From positions 20,024,757 to 20,088,756 of the forward strand of contig OX392543.1 in the NCBI GenBank assembly GCA_947623455.1: DNA of 64,000 nucleotides, written 5' to 3'. The stretch is from Mimachlamys varia (Eukaryota > Mollusca > Bivalvia > Pectinida > Pectinidae). The notes beneath the pieces were generated by a model that saw nothing but the letters and a program-made list of their open reading frames with translations, searched no databases and was not told the DNA's origin. Every line of letters begins with the position of its first letter. The first letter of the stretch is position 1. This document shows positions 34,756 to 46,932 of the stretch, one piece after another. The position numbers were made by a program, and so were the translations under genes.

Positions 34756-35825
34756 TGTAACACATTTTTGATTTCCGACATTTTGATCCTCAACACCTCA
34801 TGTGAGTTTACAATAATTTATCGAATGCATCATGTTTTTTTTAAGAAGGTACAATCCCCCGTGTGTGTTCAATTCATAAGGTATGCATATACATATACAA
34901 ATGTAGAATTGTTGCAGAATGCAAATCCTTAAAAGTAGATTGACCACGATGCTAGAATCGTTACTGTGCTTCGGTCTTTTTTTTTTTATTTTTGTGTCAT
35001 CATTCATTTCATATATAAATGATAACATGAGGGAGATTTGCCTTCGGCTAAATCAGGTTGTTAATCCCCAATAAAGTTTATTCTTCTTATTATTATAAAT
35101 GTATGAATGATAAATCCTTGCAAGTTGATAAAGTGCACAGTCATTGTTGACAAACTTTCGACAAAGGTCTAAAACGAAGTAAACCTAAGCGGTAACTAAC
35201 AAAAAGCTTTTGACAGAAAAATACAAAGAATTGAAAATAATTCAGGTGTGACCAACTTCAACAACAAGCCGAAATTAGAAGACTTCAAAACGAAAGCTTG
35301 TTTACAAATACCGAGTTTCAACCGCTGCTGTACAGGTAACTGTAGAATTCAACTCGAGTATTGCTGATATCAGTTAATCTTAACTAAATCTGTAAATAAA
35401 ATAAGATATTAGGTCTTATTTTCGCTTCAAGTTTTGCCGAAAGTTACGTATATTGGGCCTTTAAGAGTAGAAAGCACACAGACAATAGCACAGTTACTAC
35501 GGTGACACGATGAGAAGAGAGTCGAGGCAGAGCTATTGGTTAGTCTTAGCTTGACTGGCGATACTGCTTTTTAATGACTGAGCTCGCCACCAAATGTTAC
35601 ACTCAATAGCGATAAAACATCCTTTACTCATGGGTAGCTCATATTTTGTTGGTTCAATTGAACGGATGAATGTAAATAAGTACGCAAGCACTCCCTGCAA
35701 GAAACATCATGTGAACAAAGAAGATGTTGAGGATAAAGTCTAAACAAGAGCTAGATGAAGATCTTGAATATTTTCTTGGTGAAGACACAACTGAGAACAA
35801 AACTTAAAACAAAAACAAAAAAAAA
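34756..35825. other. Unassigned AT-rich DNA
   Basis: A poly(T) run lies near 34978-34990. Nothing else is recognised. Confidence 0.4.
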
Positions 35826-35958
35826 CAACAACAGAAAAATACCTAAGCATCAACAAAACCATGACCCGAACTCAAAATTGTTTAAAATAGGAAACAAAAT
35901 GTGTACACGGAAACACTCGAAGAGTACAATGAATAAGATCAGGCGTTCAAGTATAGTA
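35826..35958 (+). repeat. Family B repeat, diverged partial copy
   Basis: AAAAATACCTAAGCATCAAC, ACCCGAACTCAAAATTGTTT, GAGTACAATGAATAAGATCA and GGCGTTCAAGTATAGTA follow family order. An A-rich stretch lies directly upstream. Confidence 0.7.
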
Positions 35959-36787
35959 CTTTGATTGTATTTCTATTTCATGAAACTGATTCAGGTGCGT
36001 TCTCATGTTTTCCTTTGTATCACGAAACCCAATGTAAAGGCTAAATTTATACTGAACAAACAGTATCAGTAATTTATCTGAGCAAGAACAGGGATTCAGT
36101 CAGGTGCTAAATTTTGTTTCCATTCAGTGTCACGTAAATAAGAGGACTCAAACAAAGAACAGAGGAAAGAAAGTCTGGAAAAGTACACTAGCACCTGGGC
36201 AGACCTTCATTACCATTCATTGATAATTCAGTAAAGCCATGTTTTCCAATTTACTGATAATGAGCTGGAGTTTAAAAACTGAAATGGATGTGTCTGGGTC
36301 GATCTCTGGAAGAGTACTCTCCCTTTATTACGTCTATACTTAAAGAGCCACGTCTCAACATTTGGCAAAACTCTTAAGAATTCCACCGCGGTTTTCAAGT
36401 AATATACTGTATTGTTTCTTTCCCTTGAAATGGGTTTGGCAATAACTTTATTTCATAAGGGTCATTTTGGTAGAGATACAGAACAACAATCTCAAATCAA
36501 GGGCTTATTTCATGCTCATGTGTGTTTTTCTGTCCGCAAACCTAAGACATCTTTCTGCTAAGTTATTGCAATGGACATTGAAAAAGTCTCCTATTTAACT
36601 AATATTTTGACAACCAGAATATATTTAACGTTAAATACTGTTGTCAGTGTTTGAAATCAACTTTTGTTTTCATCGTTTGAATTTGATTGAGTGAAATACC
36701 AAAAAGCTGTCGTCTATGCCTGCTTCGTATGTATGTATACAGCATCCAAACAGTTTTATAAGTACAGGTTAGTAGGTTACATCAATA

Positions 36788-36948
36788 AGAGAATACCGAA
36801 GCGTTAACAAATTCAAAATCCAAACTCAAAATCGATTAAACCAGGGGCAAAATATGAACAAAGGAAAGATTAACATGGAGACCCCTGTAAAAGTACAAGA
36901 AAATAAGACCAGGTGTTCCGGAAGAATAAGCGTCTTCTGCTTTTGGTC
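36788..36948 (+). repeat. Family B repeat, 5' part, well conserved
   Basis: GAGAATACCGAAGCGTTAAC through AAACCAGGGGCAAAATATGA, CCTGTAAAAGTACAAGAAAA and AGGTGTTCCGGAAGAATAAG to GCGTCTTCTGCTTTTGG. The second arm of the long inverted repeat is missing. Confidence 0.85.
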
Positions 36949-38176
36949 TTGCTCCGCTGGCCTTTCTATAAATAAAAAAAACTTAGTTCCCAACGAAGAG
37001 TCACCGCTCTTTATAGTGCTATGCGGATCCTTAAGTTATTTTCCCTGATGGTGAAGAAAGTTGCCTACCAGTAAACATAACGAACATAACTATTAGAACA
37101 ATGTAGCTATATTCTTTCTTGTTTACATCCGTTTCTATGTTTGACCTTCATATGTTTTTCTTTACACAGCTGCAGTATATGAAGAGGAATAAGGTTAGAA
37201 CTCGGTGACCTTTGACCTATCGAATGTGCTACTATTACCGCTATCAATAAACTACGAGTGTTTTTTTTAAAATGTATTCCATACGTTGGATCTTGAGTTT
37301 TTTTAGGAAATGTGGGCATATTGTATATATTTGTGATTAACATTAAAGGATTTCGTATTTAACCTCTTACTGAAATTTTAAATATGCAAAATAAACACGG
37401 AGGAATTCAAGTAGAATCCGTCCCCAATGTACGAAATAAATCCTTGATTGTAAGTTCACTCCGACGCTTGTAGTCAGTTCAACTCGACGCTTGTAACAAA
37501 TTATTTGGGTGGCGTGGTGGGTTAACCAGAACGTACGGCGTGGAGTACTGGGACATCCATCTTGACTGACGAATCATGGGAGGGGGAGGGGATACTCATA
37601 TATCTCGGGACACACAATAGGGAACAAAGACGTACAGCGTCGTGGCCCAGAAACCCTTGCTTCTGTACCAAAGACCAAACGCGCGGGAAAAATCAATAGC
37701 ACACAGCCTGAGGGAATGGGTATTATGTCGCTTTGTCTAAGTGTAATTTTACCGGCATTTCACCGACCTATGATCACATTTCTATCTTTATATCAAAGGA
37801 TATATAGTTTTTTCATGAACCTATGTCAATTTTTATAGTTACTTTTTATCATTGTATATTCAAACACATCAGGTGGAGCCCATGAATAAGGAACGGAACG
37901 AGACACTAAGTAGACAAAGCATGCTAACCTTTACCTGCCTAAAGAGCTGGTACTTGGAAATGGGGACAGGTTTCTGTTTTTGCATCAGGCGAATATAAGA
38001 GGGGGACCGACAGCTCAATCATGCGGGTTTTACAGCGTCCCAACGTACCTTGTTCAACCGCGGCGTGTGCTGCAGGCCACAGAGGCGACTTGGTTTGATA
38101 CATAAATACAAGATATTTGTTATATTTTGTCCTAAGTCTAACGATGATCCTTGATAAAGATTGTTTAACAAATATC
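36949..38176. other. Unassigned DNA
   Basis: No repeat family is seen between two family B copies. A short G-rich run, GGGAGGGGGAGGGG, lies near 37579. Confidence 0.4.
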
Positions 38177-38518
38177 AGAGAATACCAAAGCGTCAACAAA
38201 ACCATAAACCGAACTCAAAATCGATTAAACTAGGGGTAAAATAGGAACAAAGGAAAGATTTACATGGAGACTCTCGTAAAAGCACAAGAGAATAAGACCA
38301 TGTGTTCCGGAAGAGTACGCGTATTCTGCTTCATCAAAGACACCCGCCATGTAAATCTTAGTCACATCCAAGAAAGCAGCAATCCTCAAATGAGAACCGA
38401 GTCATCATTGTCATCACAACAAGTAAACACACTAACAAGCAAACTCAAAAACGTCCATCTTCATATCACACAAAGATACAGAATATTTCTCGATGAGATC
38501 AAGATGGCATGTACAGTC
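38177..38518 (+). repeat. Family B repeat, nearly full length
   Basis: From GAGAATACCAAAGCGTCAAC to GATCAAGATGGCATGTACAG. It shows both arms of the long inverted repeat, AAGATTTACATGG and CCATGTAAATCTT, about 85 bp apart, with a smaller CTCGTA/CAAGAG region and AGCGTATTCTGCTTC between them. The 118-codon frame across it is a by-product of the repeat. Confidence 0.9.
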
Positions 38519-39136
38519 GAACCACGTTATCTGTTTAATTTGAAGTATTTTGTCGGTCCTGGTCAAGTTGTACCACTATCCCGTCGACTTCGAGATAACG
38601 AAGTTCGACTGTATTTATAAGCGAATCTTTCCGAGATGAGACATTTTCAAACAAAATGATTATGAAATGTCAAAATTGTGACATAATCCAATTAACAACA
38701 TTCAAATAAAGTGTTATTATACAAGATCAACGATTTTAAGATGATATTTCAATATAGTAAATAACAAAGCCTTTGAGAGTGTTGTATCAAGATATCAAGA
38801 AAAAATACGAAAATATTAAACATTTTAAAAAACAAATCTCAGTTAAGCACATTAAACCATCACAATAAACCAGCGTTCCCAAACAAATTTTCACTCTCTA
38901 CTCGTTGCACACACAACTTGGTGCGATATTTGTAGGGCTACTCTTTTTATAATGTTTTACTTGCAATACGCAATACATACAGAATCTATAAGAGAACTGA
39001 TTTTCTTTGTTGACAACAGTACCGCCTTATTTGACAATTCAAGTCATTGCGCTAATGCCATCAACTCTCAAACTATTGAATTGCCTTAAAAACCACAAGG
39101 AAAAAAACAAAAGCTACATACAATACAAAATAAATA

Positions 39137-39450
39137 AGAGAATACCGCAGCGTTAACAAATCATAATCCAAACTCAAAATCGATTAAACCAAGGGCAAAA
39201 TATGAACAAAGGAAATATTTACATGGAGACCCTTGTAAACGTTCAAGAGAATAAGACCAAGTGTTCTGGAAGAGTAACCGTCTTCTGCTTCATCGGCAAC
39301 ACCCGTCATGTAAATCTCTGTCACATCCAAGTAAACATAAAGTTCCCAAAATGAGAACCGAGTATCATTGTCAATCACCACAAGTAAACACACTAATGAG
39401 CGTACTCAAAAACGTCCATCTTCAAATCACTTAAAGATACAGAATATACT
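39137..39450 (+). repeat. Family B repeat, nearly full length
   Basis: Begins GAGAATACCGCAGCGTTAAC and ends within the AAAGATACAGAATAT block. The left flank, AAAATAAATAA, is A-rich, as at 36788 and 46710. Confidence 0.9.
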
Positions 39451-39901
39451 AACATACTTTTCCAGAAATAGGACTCACTTATCAACTGAAAGAAAAATAT
39501 TACTTTGCAGGAACATTATTTTACTTTATCTTCAAGATACAAAATAGGGGACGTACATGTATTATGTAACTAAGATATACAACATGTTTAGGCACTTTAA
39601 CAAATGGCTGATAATTGTGTTTTTTAAATTTTTGTTAAGCTTTAAAACAACAATTAAAAACTATAAATAGCAGTACATTTTATGAGGTAAACATACCAAT
39701 TGTACAAAAGTATATTTGAAGGAATAGCAATAATTTAAATCGGACGGTTTTAGCAGGAATTTTAAACTAGCTTTGGCAGGTTTTATATATGACATGAAAT
39801 TATGTTAATTGATTAAATACTAATTGTTATCTCGATATTTTTAGGATGAATATAAATTGATATTCGTTTGAGGGCCTTTTTTAATCTACTAATCGACATT
39901 A

Positions 39902-40062
39902 GTTTGGAAATTTTATATTCCCACCTTTTGGCCCCTAGCATCAATGAAGAGTCCTAGGAGGACGGAACAACTGCGTGGTGCAGTTTATTTCATTTTTTTA
40001 GGCATACTGTATCTATTACTAAATTTAAAAGGTGCAGCACATGTGTGTTTGCGTTATCTTTA
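39902..40062 (+). mobile_element. Family A element, copy 8, core mutated
   Basis: CCCACCTTTTGGCCCCTAGC, then ATGAAGAG (C3 to A), stem II GTCC/GGAC, then GGAA instead of GAAA. Two essential changes predict no cleavage. CACCTTTT and AAAAGGTG bracket the ribozyme region perfectly. Confidence 0.85.
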
Positions 40063-40577
40063 ACAAAGTAGTATATTGTAAATTTTGTGAATTCAAAATT
40101 GAAAACAATAGTGTTTGGGCAAAATATTAACATTGGCATAGTGAAATTGAAAAACACAATGAAAACATAATCAGGAGTTATGGGAGGATTACTGTTATTG
40201 CTCATCGCCAACAATGTGAGTGAATATCCATGTCAAGGCCAAGAAGGTTATAGTTGTTTACGTCCACAATATAAAGGCATGGGAAATCACAAAAAACAAC
40301 TTAACAAATAAGTACGACCTTCGACCTCCGACCTTCATATCAAAGAAATAATATATTTTTCGATGGTTCATGATTGTGACAAAAGTCTTCATTCGCATAA
40401 TTTGTTTTAGAAATCCTGTGTTGCATAATATCTATACAAAATAACTTTGGCAAACTCTTGAATATCGACCGAATCAATATATGTTTGGGTTTTCACGGAT
40501 GTTACTGTCTGGAAAGGGAAAATTAATAAACGAAGGATCAAAATAGTCCTGCTTATCGTACATGGAAGTGTTAAAGA

Positions 40578-40718
40578 GTCATGTAACACCTGGTCTTATG
40601 CTCTTGTACTTTTACAAGGGTCTCCATATACATTTTTCCTTTTTTCATATTTTACCCCTACTTTCATCGATTTTAAGTTCGGATTAATGTTTCAGTGATG
40701 TTATGTTTTTGGTTCTGA
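40578..40718 (-). repeat. Family B repeat, 5' part
   Basis: The minus strand reads AAACATTAATCCGAACTTAA, AATCGATGAAAGTAGGGGTA, TGTATATGGAGACCCTTGTA, AAAGTACAAGAGCATAAGAC and CAGGTGTTACATG. Confidence 0.85.
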
Positions 40719-41095
40719 TGTCTTATCAATAAACCTATCCTGGAACACAGGTTAATTGACATTCTATTGGTATAAAGTCTTCCCTTCCTAACTTAAATAA
40801 ATAAAATAAAGTCAGCCAGGAACTCATGTATTCCCATATTTATATCCGATGTTTATTTAGGTTAACCGTTGTATTTTGGTTTTGCCTTTACAACCTTTGT
40901 TCCAAACTATTTTACAACCATATATTTGCATCTTAGCGTTTCTGGTTAAAATTAACACTGACAAAATTTAATTTCATAAATGTATGTGTAGACAATGGTT
41001 AACTCGAGCAATAGATAGCTACGCAACTACAAAATATATCAATGACTAAATGAGAAATGATGACCAAATATTGCAATAACTATGATATACTTTTT

Positions 41096-41292
41096 AGGCC
41101 ATGATATTAACTTGGATCTGACCTAGATTTACATGGCGGCTTAAACGGAAGACACTTCCTCTTCTGGAACACCCTGTCTTATTTACCTGAACACACAAGG
41201 GTATCCATGTAAATCTTTCCTTTGTTAGTATTATACCCCTGGTTAGATATATTTTAAGTTTGGATTATACTTTTGTTGACGCTTTGCTTTTT
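41096..41292 (-). repeat. Family B repeat with internal tandem duplication of its left half
   Basis: The minus strand holds AAGCGTCAACAAAAGTATAA, AAGATTTACATGGATACCCT and CCATGTAAATCTAGGTC (second inverted-repeat arm). The outer part of this copy takes part in the duplication at 41221-41527. Confidence 0.85.
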
Positions 41293-41527
41293 TTCAGGAA
41301 AACAGGTAAATTTCTTTATCAAGTATGATAACTTACTAACAGCATCCTTTTATATCTTAACGTGTCTCATTCAGATCCTTTGTAAGTATTATGCCCCTGG
41401 TTAGACATATTTTAAGTTCTGATTATACTTTTATTTACGCTTTGTTATTTTCAGGTAAACAGGTAAATTTCTTTATCAAGTATGACCAGCAACAAACAGC
41501 ATCCTTTTACATCTTAACGTGTCTCAT
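41221..41527 (+). repeat. Two-copy direct duplication, about 158 bp
   Basis: TTTGTTAGTATTATACCCCT at 41221 matches TTTGTAAGTATTATGCCCCT at 41379, and the match runs on to CGTGTCTCAT at 41361-41370 and ending 41527. The duplicated block is part family B and part neighbouring DNA (AGGTAAATTTCTTTATCAAG, CAGCATCCTTTTA), so the duplication happened after the repeat inserted. Confidence 0.93.
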
Positions 41528-43720
41528 GCAAATGCAGCTTTCGTTTTGGCTAATCAAGTCAAGACACGGATAAATGATTAATTCAACTCTGTCAAGCTAA
41601 CAATGCTGGCGAATTGTTGAGCATCGATCTGTGTTGTGTCTCCAGGATTAGATTGATATCTACCCCGAACCACAAACAGAAATCACAGTAATACGATCAC
41701 ATGACCGTCTAACAGTGTGTTATTGCCACGATTCGTTAGTTTACCTGTTAACCCTCCCGCCATTGTAGATCCAAGAGAACCCCCGTACATTAGTATACAG
41801 GTGAAATGAAACAGTTTCCATTGAACGTTCTTATTTCATTCTACTTTTCATATGGCTATATTGATTATTATATAATGTCCATATCACCAACCCGTGCAGT
41901 AAGGCGCATTGATTAAAATGTCCCGCCTGTTCCGGAAATACCGCTTCTACTGGGAATCACCACGTCCTATCGGGGGAAAAAATCAATCTACTGGACTTAT
42001 CGTACCGTTCAACGAACGGGACCGAGAATCTCGAATAGCACAATCAGGACCATCGCCAACACCGGAAATTGAATGACATAATCTTGGTAAAGAGAACGTT
42101 TTAGGAGACGAGATTTAATAAGTATCCTGAAAATAGTCCCCAAAAAATCGTGTAGTCTGCAAAATGACGAGCACATAAGCTGATCAATTTGGTTCTATAT
42201 GCAGTAATCACATAAAAGAAAGCACTGTCCCGCAGTACACAAACAGTAAGGAGACCATATTATAACGAAGCTGCACAGTGATACAGCTATCTTTAAGCTT
42301 GTTATCATTTATAATGATGAAGTCATTACGAAATGCTAAAACATGATTATTTCTAGGATGAAGGAGTCGATGTCAATTACATGCTTGTAATGGTTTAAAA
42401 ATCAAAGTCATATCAGCGTGTGATAGCTATACACATCAAAGGGTGGATATGTTTCAGGAAAATTAAGAGCTTGATTAAAAATGTATATCGATTTGAGATA
42501 ATGGTACGGACCTCGTGGTCATCAATGCGCTTGATTTAAAGCAATGTTGTGCAGCATTTGAGTATGATGACGTCGATTACATCGACATTCAAACAAATAA
42601 TGTGGAGATTTCATTTTGAGGTGATATTTGTTTTCATACAGTACATACATCAATACAGCATGGGAAAGTGAAATTTGTACTATGGCATCTGACTTTGGTG
42701 AATAAGTACATTGCAATGTAAACAATGTTCAATGTTAGTATTCGATCGACGCTATATGCATATACAGACGACAAAAGTTAGATTCGGACAATAAAATATA
42801 CCAATATCTGATATTTGGATACCATACGTTTTACCTGTTTTTCTATTATATTTCCCATAGAGACAATATCAGGTGTATTAAGCGTATACGTGTACAATAC
42901 ATAGACTTATACCAGCTTCCTACTTCACCACACCCCCTTCGATGAAGCCCCTTAATCACTTTCATGCCTCATAAACCTCACACAAAAACACATTTTTCAA
43001 AATTGTAGTTGCAGAAATACACAGATGGCGGTGACATAGTAAATTTTGAAATTCTACTCACCATACAATGTCCATAAAGGTGGTTTCAAACAGGTACATC
43101 TATTGATGGTATATACAAGAGGCTGCATGTGAATACACATATAGACCAAAGTATATGTATATACCTACTAAGGTCTAAGTTAGTCACGTGATGTCTCTCA
43201 TTCCCAGAAAGTAACGTTACGTATACATTGTTTACCGTGACATGACCGAACGGGCCATTCACGTCGTCTGATGCATGTAAGTACAGCTTTCCAGCGATCG
43301 CGTGCTTAGGTTTGGTTCGATGGAAATCAGAACAGTAATTTCAAATTTTATATTGGAAATTCATTTTTTAAAATACGACTATCGAGAGTTTTATTTTCAT
43401 GAATGAAAAGAGTGCATTTTGGTAAGGTTATATGTGTAAAAAAAGTATTGCTATCTTGTGATTGGTGATGTGTTTTTGCGATTTCCGGGGCTTATCCCAG
43501 CTTTATGAGTCCATGCTATGTCAGTTTTTATCGGCACGCGATGTGTAGACTTAGAATGTAGCATTAGTATGCAACATTAGTTTGTAGTTATAAATACATA
43601 TATACTTCTGCTCAATAAATCAATACTGCGTGTAACTAAAGATGATTTACTAATGTCGGTACCTCTATTGTGTTCAGTGAATGTACATTAAGTTTAGAAA
43701 AATAACTCAATTACTACCTA
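41528..43720. other. Unassigned DNA
   Basis: No repeat family or RNA gene is recognised. Short frames only. Confidence 0.4.
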
Positions 43721-44148
43721 ATGCTTTCCTGTTATGAAAGCAATGGCGAGTTACATAGAAATCAATTTACTCAGGATATATTCGGAGGTCAAAGTCGACA
43801 GCGACATCAACAACAAAAACAAAGGGGTTCCGAAAAGAAATTAAAGAAACCACGAGTCCATACAATAGCAGAAGGAAAACCAAGATGCTTTCGAAAGGTA
43901 AGATACCAATGCACTGTATGCTATTTACAGGTCATGACATTTCATGCCATCTCCAGTTATACTCGATTTTCTTCCCAATGCCATCGATCAAAGTTGAAAT
44001 CAAAGACATGAGTGAACCGAAAGTTGTTGTTCCTGTGTCAGAAACCATGACAACTTCCTGGAAATCTACAAAACTAACTGGAAGGCATCAATTGCATTAT
44101 TTATCGCGATCAAAACCCTTCAACAGTCCTCCGTTAAAACCAATTTGA
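43721..44148 (+). CDS. Weak two-exon coding candidate, about 122 residues
   Basis: Product not recognised. Exon 1 would run 43721-43897 (59 codons): it is polar and basic, with RQRHQQQKQRGSEKKLKKPR in the middle, and ends at TCGAAAG/GTAAGA, a strong donor. The first acceptor that restores an open frame is CTCCAG at 43951-43956. Exon 2 from 43957 then gives 63 codons, including KVEIKDMSEPKVVVPVSE, to a TGA at 44146-44148. Phases match, but one acceptor in three would match by chance. The 59-nt intron is short for an animal, and an in-frame stop lies a few codons before the first ATG. It may be part of a longer gene, an old mobile-element fragment, or chance. Confidence 0.22.
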
Positions 44149-46709
44149 CATTCCTAAACATGAGGAAATTACTTTACTTATAAAATGCCATAAGGCAGCA
44201 TTAAAGACGTTTATGGAGGTTCCTTTATGATTTCCAACTAAACTTCTTTAATGCTTTACTGTGGAGAGTTTTAAGCTAAGAAATTATATCAAGCTAAGGA
44301 ACGTTTATGGAACGCTGAGTTTTTAATTAAGGTTTTGCATTTAACACCCCATTCCCCTTCCCATTGTGCCATTAATGTCGTTCTATCTAGAAACATGATT
44401 TTCAAAAACGTTTAGCAATTGATTTTTTTAGGAGTACATACATTTTAAATATTGTTTTCATGTACTTAGACAAGACATCGATACATGGAAATATTTGAAT
44501 ATGGAAGAAAGCCAATGGACGAATTAAAGTCCTTTTTGTTTTTAAGATGAAACACAAAGATTTAACGGCAAAACAGTAAATACCTATGAGAAATCTTCAT
44601 TACAAAAACAAAAAATATTGTAAAGCATTGTATAAAACATTTTGACCACCATGCATTTTCCTGAGACCTGGCGTGTACATGTTAACAGACAATTGGGACT
44701 GTGTAGCAGTTTAAATCCGATATTTATTTCCGTAAATGTCGTCTATATATAAGATCGATACTTCATTTTTATTATAAGTCCACAACAGCAATCAACCCTG
44801 CAGACGAAACCAGGTAATGGCAGTATAATACGACGTCTAGGTCGACCGACCTGTCGCAAAAATGAAGAGGTATTTGTCCTTTGTTATTGATCCTGACAAC
44901 GACAGATAAAAAAAGATTTCAGCGGGGACAAATTAGTTCAACTATTGACTGCATTAACGTATTTTCCCGGCAAAAAAAAAAAACAAAAGGGAAAAAAATC
45001 ATATTGAATCGTATTCCGTCTAAAATATATGAATTATCGATACACGTTTCTGTATTTCGCTCAACACCAAATGATTGTGTATCTCACTTTGTAAAAATAT
45101 CATATGTGATGTTCTGTCTTTAGTCTAGAAGTCACTAATCCGTGTCTTATATATGTGTTGTATAACTTGATGCATACCATTTATAGAAACCTAACCCACT
45201 CTTCTATGCCGACATTTATCCGTTGCTTGTGTATAGTTCGTTTTTCCAATATGTCTACAAATGTTTGATACTTACAAGGGAAACAATACAGTTCCAATAT
45301 ATCAAACGTCGTTGATATCCAGATCATAATAAACAAAATAACACTGCTATCTTTAATGAATCATGAATATATATATAAATGTGAAATTCTTGACAAAAGC
45401 ATTTCTTTGACCAAAGTCAAGTAGGTCAAATGACCTAAGGCGACTGATGGTTATCCTTGGGACTATTCAAGACTCGTTTAATTGGACGACCTTGACACGT
45501 ACAAGCATGTAGCTGACCTAATCGTACTCTCTACAATGTATCTTTTTCAGCGCCTCTTATCCTGTAAAACATATTGCTGTATCAAACCATTGTCAATAAT
45601 TTCAACAATGTCAACTATAGTAGGATATATATAATCAGTTGGAAAACACAATGAATGGCTGAAATAACGAAAAACCCAAATTATAAAAGGACTCAACGTA
45701 AGCCACGTACTTTCATTGATCTGTAGATATTTTGTTTTTCAAGACTTTTATATATCTTCTTATTAAAGACAGCAGTGTCGTTTGTGATAGGGATCAAATA
45801 GGTGTGCTATATATGGGTACAGGGGATTACTAGTTGAGTTTATTATTATACATTTTTGTACTTAGTTGGCATTGGTGAAATAATTTAAACTGTCAGTTAT
45901 ACATGTAGCTACATGACACTGACTAACATTTATTGTATAGTGTTATATATAATTTAATAATAGAAGCTTTATCAACCATGTATAGCACTGGTTATAGCAT
46001 CCGAAATAAATATCATAGATCAATTTAATATTCTTATGCAAAACTTCAAAACATTTCTTGACGAGTAACGTTGAAGACAGACAGAGAGTTAAACAGAGTA
46101 ATTCAGCAATCCACTTTTACTTTTGTAATTTGCAAAAAGCGGAGTTTCTTTGATGATTTGTACGAGCTCAGCTTGCTATTCTCAATTTTCAATGTATTTT
46201 GTTCACTCCACTAATTACCAAGGATATTAATTGGAAACAATAACAAGATGATTGTAGATGTCTTTTAAATATTCACAAAATTCCCCAATTTAGAATAAAA
46301 GAGGTTAACACACTTACAAACATTGCATCACATGGTTACAAGCTAGAACAACCTTTACGATAGCCTAACGTTGGCCAAGTCGTTTTAGAATTTCCATGCT
46401 TTACCACAGAAATCTCCTGGTACTGCGAGGGTCCTTGATAATGACATTTCCTAATGCTTAAATGCCATCCATGTTCGAAGGTGCTATAATAATCAGGCAA
46501 ATTCGAACGATACTTATGTTGCTACAGCGCTCTTTTTATTGATATATGGTGGCCTCGACTTCTGAAGGTAAAATGACAGGACAAGAGTGTAGACGAACGC
46601 TCTTGCTAAATCTCGTTATCTACGAGATTACTTGGCATTGTCTGTTGAGAAATGTAATACCGTAAACGTTCATGTTGTGGTGTACTCAGATTGTAGTAAT
46701 AATAAATAA
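44149..46709. other. Unassigned AT-rich DNA
   Basis: No repeat family is seen. A poly(A) run lies near 44973. The palindromic AGGTCA motif is listed separately. Confidence 0.4.
45423..45436. promoter_or_regulatory. AGGTCA inverted repeat, possible nuclear-receptor site
   Basis: AGGTCA-AA-TGACCT is a perfect inverted repeat of the nuclear-receptor half site. No gene is visible nearby, so function is speculative. Confidence 0.2.
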
Positions 46710-46932
46710 GAGAATACCGAAACGTTAACAAAACCATAATCCGAACTCAAAATCGATTAAACCAGGGGCAAAATATGAACCAGGGAAAGATTTACATGGA
46801 GACCCTTGTAAAAGTACAAGAGAATAAGACAAGGAGTTACGGAAGAGTAAGCGTCTTCTGCTTCATCGACGACACCCGCCATGTAAATATTTGTCACATC
46901 AAATTACCGTTCTCAAAATAAGAACCGATTGT
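46710..46932 (+). repeat. Family B repeat, left two thirds, well conserved
   Basis: GAGAATACCGAAACGTTAAC, GGGGCAAAATATGAACCAGG, AAGATTTACATGGAGACCCT, GTAAAAGTACAAGAGAATAA, AGCGTCTTCTGCTTCATCGA and CACCCGCCATGTAAATATT show both inverted-repeat arms. AATAATAAATAA lies directly upstream. Confidence 0.92.

Noticed and set aside
34627..34932. 101-codon plus-strand frame
   Set aside because: Runs through the CACGAT word cluster, whose composition lacks stops; no protein features.
38264..38620. 118-codon plus-strand frame
   Set aside because: It follows the family B repeat; the same segment in other copies is interrupted, so the frame is a by-product.
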